A DNA stretch of 64,000 nucleotides from VXNE01 sp965248075 (GTDB lineage Bacteria > Pseudomonadota > Gammaproteobacteria > Pseudomonadales > Azotimanducaceae). Below the pieces are notes generated by a model. It did not search any database. It saw nothing but the letters and a program-made list of their open reading frames with translations, and was not told the origin of the DNA. The translations under genes were made by a program, and so were the position numbers. The stretch spans positions 620,001 through 684,000 of the forward strand of contig CBDFIL010000002.1 in assembly GCA_965248075.1 (NCBI GenBank), written 5' to 3'. Shown here one piece after another: positions 1-7,813 of the stretch; the first letter of the stretch is position 1; each line of letters opens with the position of its first letter.

Positions 1-147
1 TTCACGCCGCTGCGTCTCGGTGACTTCAATATGTCCGACGATGCCCTGTACGCGTCCGCGCACCATGTCGTCGCCCGCATCAACGTATCGAGCGGCCAGC
101 AGGTGAACGCCGGCGACCTCCTGTTCGTCGTCCGGCCCGTCGACTGA
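1..147 (+). CDS. C-terminal end of a biotinyl/lipoyl-type protein (partial)
   Basis: The reading frame enters from the left edge and stops at TGA 145-147. The last 48 residues end in VVARINVSSGQQVNAGDLLFVV followed by RPVD. A strand, then a turn with a V-x-x-G-Q-x-V-x-A-G-D pattern, then a strand is how the C-terminal half of biotinyl/lipoyl hammerhead domains usually reads. The modified lysine would lie upstream of the window. It is probably the biotin carboxyl carrier end of an acyl-CoA carboxylase or of a related efflux/adaptor domain. The parent enzyme cannot be named from this stub. Confidence 0.5.
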   Translation, partial: FTPLRLGDFNMSDDALYASAHHVVARINVSSGQQVNAGDLLFVVRPVD

Positions 148-164
148 CGCCGGCGAGCCCGGCG

Positions 165-262
165 CGGGCGATCGTGGGGGACGGGCTTGTCCCGTCCCGC
201 CGCCAGGGGCTTGCACGACTTCGACACGGGCGATGTAGGGGACGGGCTTGTCCCGTCCCGTG
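165..262. repeat. Two copies of the dispersed GGGACGGG hairpin repeat
   Basis: Two perfect hairpins lie at 178-198 and 239-259. Each has 8-bp arms, GGGACGGG and CCCGTCCC, around a five-base loop CTTGT. Before the second hairpin is the tract CGACACGGGCGATGTAGG, which recurs near copies at 11.5 kb, 7.8 kb (inverted) and 63.9 kb. The copies sit in the gap between two convergent genes, a typical place for REP-like repeats. They may also act as bidirectional transcription stops, although no T-run follows. Confidence 0.85.
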
Positions 263-267
263 CCGAA

Positions 268-1011
268 TTACCCGAACGTGTCCAGCGCGCCTTTCGCGAA
301 GCAGAAGGCGCCGAGGGCCAGGATCACGTAGCCGCTGATACGCCGAAAGCGGTCGTCGCTCACCCGACCGAGCAGTCGGGTGCCAATGCGGGCGCCCGCG
401 ACGGCGACCAGGCAGGCGACGACCAGCAGCCCCGCCGACACGTCGATCCCGGCATCCACGCCGCCGACCAGGGTCCCGTAGTAGCCGACCTTGGCCAGGT
501 GCCCGAGCGTTTGCGTGAAGGCCTTGCTGGCGACGACCTGGTAGCGGTCGAGCGGCGTGTGCCAGGTAGAAGGCGTCGAGCAGCGGTCCCGATGCCCCGG
601 CGAACAGTTGCGCCGCGGTGACGACGGCTCCGCAGACGCAGGCCGTCACGGGGCGGGAGATGTCGAGCGCCCAGGTGCGGGGCATCGCCCGCGCCAGCCA
701 GGGAAAGGCGCCGATCAGCATCAGCACGACACCGGGTTCGGGAACAGTGTCGCGGCCGCGAACGCCCCGACGACCAGGGCTGCGCCCGCGGCATAGGGCG
801 GCACGATGCGCCACTGCGTGTGTGCGCGCAGGAACACCCACCGGGCGCCGTTGGAGGCGGCCTGTACCGCGCCGTGCACGATCGTCGCGGCCGAAACCGG
901 TAGCAGCCAGACCAGCACGCCCATGAGGACGAGCCCGCCGGCCATCCAGCTCACGCCGGAAAGGATGGCGGTGCCGAGCACGCTGACGAGGATGGTGGCC
1001 CAGACGATCAA
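268..1011 (-). pseudogene. Frameshifted TauE/SafE-family membrane permease
   Basis: Three successive frames on this strand together encode one TauE/SafE (sulfite exporter, former DUF81) type membrane protein. The N-terminal part (hydrophobic, containing SWMAGGLVLMGVLVWLLP) runs to about 735 and meets a stop. The middle part (VVLMLIGAFPWLARAMPRTW and on to LLDAFYLAH) is in a second frame to about 565. The C-terminal part (VVASKAFTQTLGHLAKVGYYG through RIGTRLLGR and ending ALDTFG) is in a third frame. Two single-base indels are therefore needed. The start is uncertain; TTG at 1011 is one option, and the 5' end lies close to the divergent LysR gene. The damage is either a decaying gene or two base-calling errors. 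The family moves small sulfur or organic anions across the inner membrane. Confidence 0.75.
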
Positions 1012-1093
1012 CGCCCTGTCCCTTCGAAAATGCGACTGGAGAGAATAGTTGGCATTATGATGCTGTCCAACCGGGAATGATTGGGCAGCATCG

Positions 1094-1948
1094 ATGATCG
1101 AGAACCTCGAAACCCTCGTCGCGCTTTCGAAGGCCGGCACCATGATGGAGACGGGCACGGTCCTGCAGATCTCGCAGAGCGCCGTCTCGAAGCGGATCGC
1201 GGCGCTCGAGCGTTACTACGACCGCAAGCTGATCGAGCGTCAGGGGCGGCGGGTGGCGCTCACGCATCACGGCACGCGGCTCGTGGAGAAGGTCACGCCG
1301 CTCATCTCCGAGGTGCGTAGCGTCTTCCTGGAGGACAACGCGCTGCGCAAGGGCAAGCTCATCCTCGGGGTCTCCGAAGCGATCCTGTCGAGCTGGGGTC
1401 CGAGCCTGTTCGCGCGCGTCCACGACGCCCTGCCGGAGGTGGAGCTCGACTTCCATGCGCAACGCTCGCCGGTGGTGCTCGACCGCATCCGCTCCGGGGA
1501 ATACATGATCGGTATCTGCACGGGCTCGGCGGACGCCGATACGGACCTGCAGAGCGAACTGCTGCGACTCGAGCCCATGGTCATCGTGCCGGCCGCCCTT
1601 GCGCCGATCGACTACGCGCCTGGCGTATCGCTCGACGTCATCACCATCGAGTCGCGCTCGGGCGCCTGGGCCTCGATCGAGGACGACATGCGGCGCCTGC
1701 ACATCACGCGGCGTGCCTCGCTCGAATCGTTCTTCGCGGCGGCGCAGATGGCGCTGGCGGGTCTCGGCCACGCCCTCGTCCCGGCGGGTGTTGCCGACAC
1801 GCTCGCCATTGCCCCGGAGGCCCTCATTCCCCTCGGCGCGGAGGGGCTCAACCGCCCGGTACGCTTCGTCGCGCGCAAGTCGATGTTCTCGCGCCCGCTG
1901 GTGCAGAGCTTCTATCGCGAAGTACTGCGCGAGGCGCGGAGCCTCTGA
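1094..1948 (+). CDS. LysR-family transcriptional regulator
   Basis: This 284-residue protein has the usual LysR layout. An N-terminal winged helix-turn-helix spans about residues 1-60, with the recognition region LQISQSAVSKRIAALERYY. A linker helix and a periplasmic-binding-protein-like effector domain follow. The start ATG lies about 80 bases from the divergent TauE/SafE remnant, and LysR proteins commonly control a divergently transcribed neighbour. Here that target is broken, so the regulator may be orphaned. The helix-turn-helix motif lacks the usual run of small residues before QISQSAVSK (GTMMETGTVL instead of the common SFTRAAEKL pattern), but the rest fits. The effector cannot be inferred. 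Confidence 0.9.
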   Translation: MIENLETLVALSKAGTMMETGTVLQISQSAVSKRIAALERYYDRKLIERQGRRVALTHHGTRLVEKVTPLISEVRSVFLEDNALRKGKLILGVSEAILSSWGPSLFARVHDALPEVELDFHAQRSPVVLDRIRSGEYMIGICTGSADADTDLQSELLRLEPMVIVPAALAPIDYAPGVSLDVITIESRSGAWASIEDDMRRLHITRRASLESFFAAAQMALAGLGHALVPAGVADTLAIAPEALIPLGAEGLNRPVRFVARKSMFSRPLVQSFYREVLREARSL

Positions 1949-1970
1949 AGAACGCTTCGGACAGTCGGGA

Positions 1971-3134
1971 TCAGAGGCCGTACAGAGCCGTCACGTTGCG
2001 GTGCGTGATGCGCTCGCGCTCGTCGGTCGGGACGCCTTCGAAGATCTCGTCGAGGACTTCCCGCGAGCAGGGCCACGTCGAGTCGACGTGGGGATAGTCC
2101 GAACCCCACATGAGGTTGTCGACGCCGATGAGTTCGCGCGTGAGAATCGCGGCACGGTCATCCTCGATGGTGGCGTAGAACTGCCGCCGCCAGACTTCCT
2201 GCGGACGCTCGCCGGTGAACTCCTCGGAGCGGAAGCGGTGTTCGCGCTGCAGGCCCTGGTCGACGCGGTTCAGCCAGTAGGCGATCCAGCCGGCGTTGAA
2301 CTCGCTTACCACGAACTTCAGGCTCGGATGGCGCTCGGCGACGCCGCGGCACATCAGTTCCACCAGGGTGCGCGAGATCGTGCTGGCCGTGTTCGCATAG
2401 TCGAAGACGGAGTCGCGGTTCGGGTGCTGCTGGCGATACTCCCGGGGCAGGTGGGCATTCGTGGCGACGTGCATGGAGAGCGGAAAGTCCGCCTCCTCGG
2501 CGAGCGACCAGATGGGTTCGTAGGCGGGATCGAAATACGGCTTGTCCGCCGGTGACGTACACGGAATGCAGCCGCCCTTGTAGCCCATGGCGATCACGCG
2601 CTCGAGTTCGGCGGCCGCCGCCTCGGGATCCTGCACCGGGATCGCGGCCAGGCCGTAGAGCCGCCCGTTCGCCGCCGACGCGTAGTCGTGCAGCCAGTCG
2701 TTGTAGTTACGCTGGCAGGCGACGAGCAGCTCGGTGTTCTCGAACGCGAACATGCCGAAGAAGCCGGGATACAGGAACTCCGCGGCGACGCCGTCGATGT
2801 CCTGATCCTCGCCGCGTCGGGCGCCGTCACGGATGCCCGCCCGCAGGCCCTCGTAGCCCTTCGCGAGGAGCTTGCGCGCCTCGGCGTCGGTCAGGTCATC
2901 CACCTCGGGCTTGTGGCCCTCGCGGCGGTCGACGGCGATGCCGTTGCGGGTGCGCATGCCGGCCCAGCCCATGCGCTTGCGCACGCCGCGCGGTCCGAGG
3001 GCCGGAATGACGATGGCGTCGTCGTCCGTTCCGGCGTTGACCACGCGTGGTGCATCATCGCCGAAACGTTCCGGCAGGCCGATGAAGACGTCCTCGGCTT
3101 CCATGACGTGCGAGTCCGCGGAAATCGGGTCCAT
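1971..3134 (-). CDS. Amidohydrolase-2 family metal-dependent hydrolase/decarboxylase
   Basis: The protein has 387 residues and is of the amidohydrolase-2 type (TIM-barrel; ACMSD, resorcylate decarboxylase and related enzymes). It begins ISADSHVMEAEDVF, where DSH-x-x-E takes the place of the classic H-x-H. Later come the barrel histidine in PLSMHVATNAH, the strand KFVVSEFNAGWIAYW and a terminal SDYPHVDSTWP, which carries the catalytic Asp. These place it with cytosolic enzymes that decarboxylate or hydrolyse aromatic or heterocyclic acids. A very good ribosome site (AGGAGGAG) lies 5 bases before the ATG. It faces the LysR gene tail to tail and is followed upstream on the same strand by a ThDP enzyme gene about 120 bases away, so the two may be co-transcribed. 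The substrate is unknown. Confidence 0.85.
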   Translation of the reverse strand: MDPISADSHVMEAEDVFIGLPERFGDDAPRVVNAGTDDDAIVIPALGPRGVRKRMGWAGMRTRNGIAVDRREGHKPEVDDLTDAEARKLLAKGYEGLRAGIRDGARRGEDQDIDGVAAEFLYPGFFGMFAFENTELLVACQRNYNDWLHDYASAANGRLYGLAAIPVQDPEAAAAELERVIAMGYKGGCIPCTSPADKPYFDPAYEPIWSLAEEADFPLSMHVATNAHLPREYRQQHPNRDSVFDYANTASTISRTLVELMCRGVAERHPSLKFVVSEFNAGWIAYWLNRVDQGLQREHRFRSEEFTGERPQEVWRRQFYATIEDDRAAILTRELIGVDNLMWGSDYPHVDSTWPCSREVLDEIFEGVPTDERERITHRNVTALYGL

Positions 3135-3251
3135 GTGCTCCTCCTATGTCTCTTGGCTGCCGGCACTTTCGCGCATTCGGAGGCCCGTCTCAAGCGAGGG
3201 CTGCCCGGAGCTGCGGGAAGTCGCCAAGGGCAGTCTGGGCCGATGGGCCTC

Positions 3252-4895
3252 TCAGCCCAGGTACACGCCGCCGCCGCCGGGCGCCCACTCCGGGTCGACC
3301 CGCACGTGCACCACCGCCGGTACGTCGGCCGCGAGCGCCCGTTCGAGGGCAGGGCGGATCTGCTCGGGCCGGTCCACTGCCTCGGCGTGCCCGTCCACCA
3401 TCTCCGCGATCTTCTCGTACTGCACAGGCAGCATCGCGCCGGCGGTCAGGTCGCCGTCGAAGCTGCGTTGTGCCATGCGGTGTCCGGTCACGCCCTCGTT
3501 GTCGAGGACCACGCAGACGACGTTGGCGCCGACCCGCTGCGCGGTCTCGATGTCGTTGAACGCGGCGCCGAAGGCGTAGTCCCCGCAGACCAGCACCGAG
3601 GCCGCTTCGGGACGCGCGAGCTTCGCGCCGATGGCATAGGGCACGCCGGTACCCATGCAACCGGTCGTCCCGGCGTTCAGCCGCGTGCGCATGCCGAAGC
3701 TCGGGATCATGGTGCGGGCGACCGCCATGGTGATCTCGCCTTCGGCCACGATCGAGGCATCGCGGGGGAGGATCCTGCGCAGTTCCTCTGCGACGCGGGG
3801 CGGATGGATCGGCACGGCCCGCGGGTCGAAGTGCTGGCGCAGGCGCGCCTCGTTGCGGTCCCGCGCCTGTGCCAGAGTGTCGAACCAGACTCCGTCCGCC
3901 GTCCTGAAGCCCCGTCCGCCCAGGGCATCGTCGAGCGCTTCCACGGCGGCGCCGACGTCGGCCACGATGCCGAGGTCGAGATCGGCTCCCGAGTAGAACT
4001 CCTCCTCGACCAGATCAACCTGCGCAAGCCGCACGTCAGGCGCCAGGCGCTCGGGCGCACCACTGCCGAAGATCCAGTTGAAACGCCCGCCGAGCATCAG
4101 GATCGCATCGGCGCCGCCCAGGGCGGCGCTACGAGCCGCGTTCATGAACGCCGGCTGGTCGTCAGGCAGGGTGCCCCGCGCCATCGGCGAAGTGACGTAA
4201 GGAACGCCGCGGTCGACAAGCTTCTGGATGGCGGGACCCGCGTCCGACCAGGCGGCGCCCTTGCCGAGTATGAGCAGCGGCCGTTCGGCATTTGCGAGCA
4301 GGTCGGCGAGGCGGTCGATGGCGTCGGGCGAGGGCCGTGGCTTGTCTACCCGGAGCGGCTGGTTCCGGTAGCGCGTCCTCGATTCGTCCACCTTCCCCTG
4401 CAGGACGTTGTTCGGCAGATCGACATAGGTTGCGCCCGGCCGCCCGGTCACCGACTGCCCGAGCGCCAGGTGCAGCAGGTGGGGAATCTCGCGCGTCACG
4501 TGCGCCTGCGCGAGCCACTTGGTGGCCGGGCGGGCGAACGCCATCTGATCCGCCTCCTGGAACCCGCCGAGACCGGACAACGGTGCATGGAAGGAGCCGC
4601 CCAGCACCGTAAGGGGCATGCCGCTCGTGGTCGCGACGTACATGGGTGTCACGGTGTTGGTCATCCCGGGACCGCTGCCCACGGCCACGACGCCGGGCTG
4701 GCGCTTGATGTATCCCCAGGCCGAGGCCATGAAACAGGCGTTCATCTCGTGGCGGCAGCCGATGAAGCGGATGCCCTCGCGATGCGCCTCGCCCATCGCC
4801 TGGATCATGGGACCGGCGAGGACGCCGAAGAGCGTGTCGACGCCGGCGCGCTTCAGTTGACGTGCGACGAGTTGGTTGCCGGTGACTTCGGACAT
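3252..4895 (-). CDS. Thiamine diphosphate-dependent enzyme (acetolactate synthase / 2-hydroxyacyl-CoA lyase family)
   Basis: The 547-residue protein starts MSEVTGNQLVARQLKRAG and has three domains. The N-terminal pyrimidine-binding domain holds the cofactor-activating Glu50 in GCRHEMNACF, followed by GSGPGMTNTVTPMYVA. A central Rossmann-like domain (about 190-330) and a C-terminal pyrophosphate-binding domain follow, with GTTGCMGTGVPYAIGA and then GDYAFGAAFNDIETA...VLDNEG, the GD-X(about 25)-N metal/ThDP motif. The ATG at 4895 is preferred over a much longer open frame because GGGAG sits about ten bases upstream and family homology begins there. Candidate roles are carboligation or decarboxylation of 2-oxo acids, or cleavage of 2-hydroxyacyl-CoA. 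The adjacent amidohydrolase suggests a joint catabolic role. Confidence 0.85.
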   Translation of the reverse strand: MSEVTGNQLVARQLKRAGVDTLFGVLAGPMIQAMGEAHREGIRFIGCRHEMNACFMASAWGYIKRQPGVVAVGSGPGMTNTVTPMYVATTSGMPLTVLGGSFHAPLSGLGGFQEADQMAFARPATKWLAQAHVTREIPHLLHLALGQSVTGRPGATYVDLPNNVLQGKVDESRTRYRNQPLRVDKPRPSPDAIDRLADLLANAERPLLILGKGAAWSDAGPAIQKLVDRGVPYVTSPMARGTLPDDQPAFMNAARSAALGGADAILMLGGRFNWIFGSGAPERLAPDVRLAQVDLVEEEFYSGADLDLGIVADVGAAVEALDDALGGRGFRTADGVWFDTLAQARDRNEARLRQHFDPRAVPIHPPRVAEELRRILPRDASIVAEGEITMAVARTMIPSFGMRTRLNAGTTGCMGTGVPYAIGAKLARPEAASVLVCGDYAFGAAFNDIETAQRVGANVVCVVLDNEGVTGHRMAQRSFDGDLTAGAMLPVQYEKIAEMVDGHAEAVDRPEQIRPALERALAADVPAVVHVRVDPEWAPGGGGVYLG

Positions 4896-5084
4896 GGACG
4901 CTGCTCCCAGGGCGGTGCCGTGGAGCGTAGCAGAGCCCGGAGACAGGGTTGCCGCCGACGGCCTTCCGGGCAAGGGTGCTGACACCGCAACACCGAGCGC
5001 ACGTATCATGTGTTCATGAACGTGACCCTTTCTGTTGACGAGCCCTGGACGCGCGAAGAGGGATGACCGGGAGGAGGTGAGCGC

Positions 5085-5438
5085 GTGGTGCGGCTGGCCG
5101 AACAGGACATCAAGACCACCGAAGTGCTGGACTGGCAGGGCGTGCACCTGATCCACTTTTCCGGCTCGTCCTGTTCCCAGAAGACGCGCATCTTCCTGAA
5201 CCTCAAGGGCATCGACTGGATCTCGCACCCGCTCGACCTGGCCGCGCAGGACAGCTACAGGCCGTGGTTCCTCGGCATCAACCCGCGCGGCCTGGTACCG
5301 GTGCTCGTCCACGACGGTGCGGTGCACATCTTCGCGAAGGAGGTGGCGACGCCCGCGCCGCTCAAGGTCCTCACCGGCGCCCTGCACCTCGTGCAGGGAA
5401 TCCGCGGGGGCTCGCTTGCCAGAGTCGGCGGTCTGTAG
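5085..5438 (+). pseudogene. Truncated glutathione S-transferase (N-terminal domain only)
   Basis: This 117-codon frame starts at GTG after GGAGG and encodes a glutathione transferase thioredoxin-fold domain. It reads WQGVHLIHFSGSSCSQKTRI, then LNLKGIDWISHPLDL and NPRGLVPVLVHDGAVHI, with the cis-Pro of the LVPVLV motif. After about residue 82 the expected E-S glutathione-binding pair and the whole helical C-terminal domain are missing. They are replaced by an unrelated tail of 35 residues. The complete family is about 200-250 residues, so this is almost certainly a 3'-deleted remnant. Confidence 0.75.
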
Positions 5439-5451
5439 GTCCAAGGGGCGA

Positions 5452-5847
5452 TCACGCGTCCGGAAGATCAACAAGGGGCCAGTCGAGGGTAGTCGCAACC
5501 TCCACCATGCGACGGTCGTAGCTCGCCAGTCGAACCGATTGGCCGTTGGCGAGGAGGTAGTCGAACGAGGCGAGGTGCAACGCGTCGAGGGTCCGCACCG
5601 GGACGGGGAAGCGCTCCAGGGCACGGGCGAGCACGGATCGGGACAGCTCGACGAATGCCACACGTCCGACCAGGCCGCGGGCGAAGTCACCGTGAGACTC
5701 CACCAGGTCTCGGGCATGCAACCGGGTCCAGATCTCGTACTCGAGTAGACGACTGGCGACGAGGGTCTCGCTCCAGATCGTGTCGGGTGGCCGACGGGTC
5801 TCCGAAAGAAGATGTGCGAGGAGGACGGATGAGTCCAGGAAGATCAA
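5452..5847 (-). CDS. PIN-domain ribonuclease toxin (VapC-like)
   Basis: The 131-residue PIN-domain protein has all four acidic metal ligands visible: Asp5 (MIFLDSSVLL), Glu36 (RLLEYEIW), Asp88 (RTLDALHLA) and Asp111 (ASYDRRM). PIN toxins of VapBC systems cleave tRNA or rRNA when not held by their antitoxin. The start ATG overlaps the stop of the upstream antitoxin gene by four bases (ATGA). That gives translational coupling with the antitoxin made first, the usual VapBC order. Intact length and residues suggest it is functional. Confidence 0.92.
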   Translation of the reverse strand: MIFLDSSVLLAHLLSETRRPPDTIWSETLVASRLLEYEIWTRLHARDLVESHGDFARGLVGRVAFVELSRSVLARALERFPVPVRTLDALHLASFDYLLANGQSVRLASYDRRMVEVATTLDWPLVDLPDA

Positions 5848-6137
5848 CGGTCGCTACGATCTTCGTCGAGTTCGCGCAGAATCTCGCTCAACGGGGCGAG
5901 CGGCGGGGGAGCCTCGGGCACGCCCTCGGCGGGCAGCACCGGCGGAGACAACCAACCCTGCCGGACGGCGTCCGCCAGGAAGGCGTCTGCCACCAGGGGA
6001 CTCCGGTTTTCCCTTGGGGGACAGATTTCGGCGACGACCCGGTCCCGGTCGGTCACCAGGACGGTCTCTCCCGCCGCAGCCAGACGCAGGTACTCGCTCA
6101 GCCTGCTGTTCAGTGTCTTGACCCCTACGGCTCGCAT
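5844..6137 (-). CDS. Phd/YefM-type antitoxin of the PIN toxin
   Basis: This small protein of 97 residues begins MRAVGVKTLNSRLSEYLRLA, with AAGETVLVTDRDRVVAEI next. That is the conserved N-terminal DNA-binding fold of Phd/YefM antitoxins (LxxxLSxyLxxvxxGExvxvTxRgkpVA). The C-terminal 50 residues are proline-rich and then acidic, as expected for the toxin-wrapping segment. The gene immediately precedes and overlaps the PIN toxin. Antitoxin and toxin together normally repress their own promoter, which would lie in the gap upstream (6138-6440). The reading frame stays open far upstream, but homology and coupling both support the ATG at 6137. Confidence 0.9.
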   Translation of the reverse strand: MRAVGVKTLNSRLSEYLRLAAAGETVLVTDRDRVVAEICPPRENRSPLVADAFLADAVRQGWLSPPVLPAEGVPEAPPPLAPLSEILRELDEDRSDR

Positions 6138-6440
6138 TGGCGCAAAGTAGCTCCTGGTAGCTACCTCGTCAAGCAACTTCGGTGATGTTGATTCCGCCCG
6201 GACTTTGCCCGTCATCGACCGATCTGACGCGCATCCATGTCCGGTCTCCGTTTTACCGGCGCAGGTGTCCGGGTTAAGATCTGGCATCCAGTGCAGGAGC
6301 CGTTGATTGCGATGCCCATCATCCAACTCAGTCCGGCCTTCGTCCGGTCGGTCAGGAGACAGACGGGGTAATGCCGTCGGCTGACATGCCGAGGCCGGGC
6401 GGGGCGGTTTCCCTCGCGGAAGGACCGCACCCTTAGACCG
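6138..6440. other. Divergent intergenic region, antitoxin / CNNM gene
   Basis: These 303 bases separate two divergently transcribed genes and must hold both promoters. I see no convincing -35/-10 pair, no long palindrome and no RNA gene. Any autoregulatory operator of the toxin-antitoxin pair would be expected near 6140-6200. Confidence 0.5.
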
Positions 6441-7529
6441 ATGCTGTCGCTGCTTCTCACCTTCCTGGCCGGCGCCATCGTCTTCTCCTTCCTTTGCTCG
6501 CTGTGGGAAGCGGTCCTGCTGTCCGCCAGTCCGACCTACGTCAAGGTGGAGTCGGAGCGGGGAAACCTGCTGGGAAGACAGCTCAAGGAGTACAAGGAGA
6601 ACATCGACCGCCCACTGGCTGCGATCCTCACGCTCAATACCATCGCTCACACCGTCGGCGCCATCGGCGTCGGCAGCCAGGCGACGGCGATCTGGGCAGA
6701 CACGAATCCTCTCCTGACCGCGTTCGTGATTCCCGCGGGCATGACGGCTGCGATCCTGATCGCGTCGGAGCTCGTGCCGAAGACCCTGGGTGCGACCTAT
6801 TGGCGCCCGTTGGCGCCCTTTACCGTGTACTGCCTGCGCGTCGTTATCACGGCGCTCGCGCCGCTGGTGTGGCTCAGCCAGTGGATCACCCGTCCGATCA
6901 AGAAGGCAGGGCAGGACGATGTGCTGTCCCGTGGCGACTTCAAGGTGCTGACCAGGATCAGCGCCAAGGAGGGCGTGATCAACCAGAGCGAATCGACGAT
7001 CATCGAGAATCTGCTGGCGTTCGACAGCGTGCGCGCCAAGGACATCATGACCCCGCGAACCGTTGTTGCCGCCGTACCCGCCGACCAGACCGTTGGCGAA
7101 TTCTCCGCGGCCGACGAGGTCGTGCAGTTCTCGCGCGTACCCCTGTACAGGAACGAAAACAAGGACGACGTGATCGGATTCGTTCTGAAAGACGACGTTC
7201 TGGCCGCCATGGTCGACGGCCGCAGCGACGAGCCGGTGCAGGAGTTCAGGCGCGATGTCCTCACCGTGTCGGAGACGGCCAACCTGCCGCGGTTGTTCGC
7301 CCGACTCGTTGAGGAGCGCACGCACATCGCGCTGGTCATCGACGAGTACGGCGGAATGGCGGGCATCCTCACGATGGAGGATGTCATGGAGACACTGCTG
7401 GGCATGGAAATCGTGGACGAAACCGACCCGGCCACCGACATGCAGGTCCTGGCGAGACAGATTTGGGAACGACGAGCCCGAAGCCTCGGTTTCGTGCCCA
7501 GGCAGGGCCCTGACACCGACGGCCTCTGA
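6441..7529 (+). CDS. CNNM/DUF21 transmembrane protein with paired CBS domains
   Basis: The 362-residue inner-membrane protein begins MLSLLLTFLAGAIVFSFLCS. Residues 1-170 form a DUF21/CNNM domain with about four hydrophobic segments and the motif SELVPKTLGATYW. Residues about 200-330 form a CBS pair (DIMTPRTVVAAVPADQTV, then HIALVIDEYGGMAGILTMEDVMETLLG). These proteins (CorB/YfjD-like) are linked to Mg2+ or Co2+ efflux and magnesium homeostasis. The C-terminal transporter-associated CorC/HlyC domain common in longer relatives is absent; the protein ends about 40 residues after the second CBS, typical of the short subgroup. No operon partner is evident, as the next gene is convergent. Confidence 0.9.
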   Translation: MLSLLLTFLAGAIVFSFLCSLWEAVLLSASPTYVKVESERGNLLGRQLKEYKENIDRPLAAILTLNTIAHTVGAIGVGSQATAIWADTNPLLTAFVIPAGMTAAILIASELVPKTLGATYWRPLAPFTVYCLRVVITALAPLVWLSQWITRPIKKAGQDDVLSRGDFKVLTRISAKEGVINQSESTIIENLLAFDSVRAKDIMTPRTVVAAVPADQTVGEFSAADEVVQFSRVPLYRNENKDDVIGFVLKDDVLAAMVDGRSDEPVQEFRRDVLTVSETANLPRLFARLVEERTHIALVIDEYGGMAGILTMEDVMETLLGMEIVDETDPATDMQVLARQIWERRARSLGFVPRQGPDTDGL

Positions 7530-7582
7530 AAGGGCGATCACGTTGCCCGCGCCGGGTTCTGGCGGGTGATTCGGCGCGGGAC

Positions 7583-7655
7583 TGTAGCGCCCCATAGCCG
7601 GTCCGGCACTCGCTCGCAAGCTCGCTGTGCACCGGCGCGCCTCCGGCCCAGCCAC
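7583..7655 (-). repeat. Copy C of a 73-bp coding-like dispersed repeat
   Basis: Read on the minus strand this 73-bp block is almost identical to 11672-11744 and 38465-38537. It runs from GTGGCTGGGCCGGAGG to GGCTATGGGGCGCTACA. All three copies lie between genes and next to the short hairpin repeats. In one frame it reads GWAGGAPVHSELASECRTG, without a start or stop of its own. Confidence 0.85.
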
Positions 7656-7731
7656 ACCGACCTCGCGTGGGCCAACCGCCGCCGGTCGCTACGCTCCCGT
7701 CGTCGTTTGTTCCACGGGAGGCCATGGGGAC

Positions 7732-7813
7732 GGGACGGGACAAGCCCGTCCCCGACATCGCCCGTGTCAGGCCCTGGTGGGTGATTCGGGACGGGACGGG
7801 ACAAGCCCGTCCC
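7732..7813. repeat. Two inverted copies of the GGGACGGG hairpin repeat
   Basis: Perfect 8-bp stem hairpins with loop ACAAG (reverse orientation of the CTTGT copies) occur at 7732-7752 and 7793-7813. They are separated by a tract resembling the flank of the other copies (GACATCGCCCGTGTCAGG). The second hairpin is inside the end of the ferrochelatase reading frame, and the first lies just beyond its stop codon. Confidence 0.85.

Noticed and set aside
2688..4982. A 764-codon open frame opposite the amidohydrolase and ThDP genes
   Set aside because: It is antisense to two well-supported genes with conserved motifs; long shadow frames are common in GC-rich DNA.
5439..6440. A wider defence island around the PIN toxin
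   Set aside because: Neighbouring genes are metabolic or membrane proteins; only a single toxin-antitoxin pair is supported.
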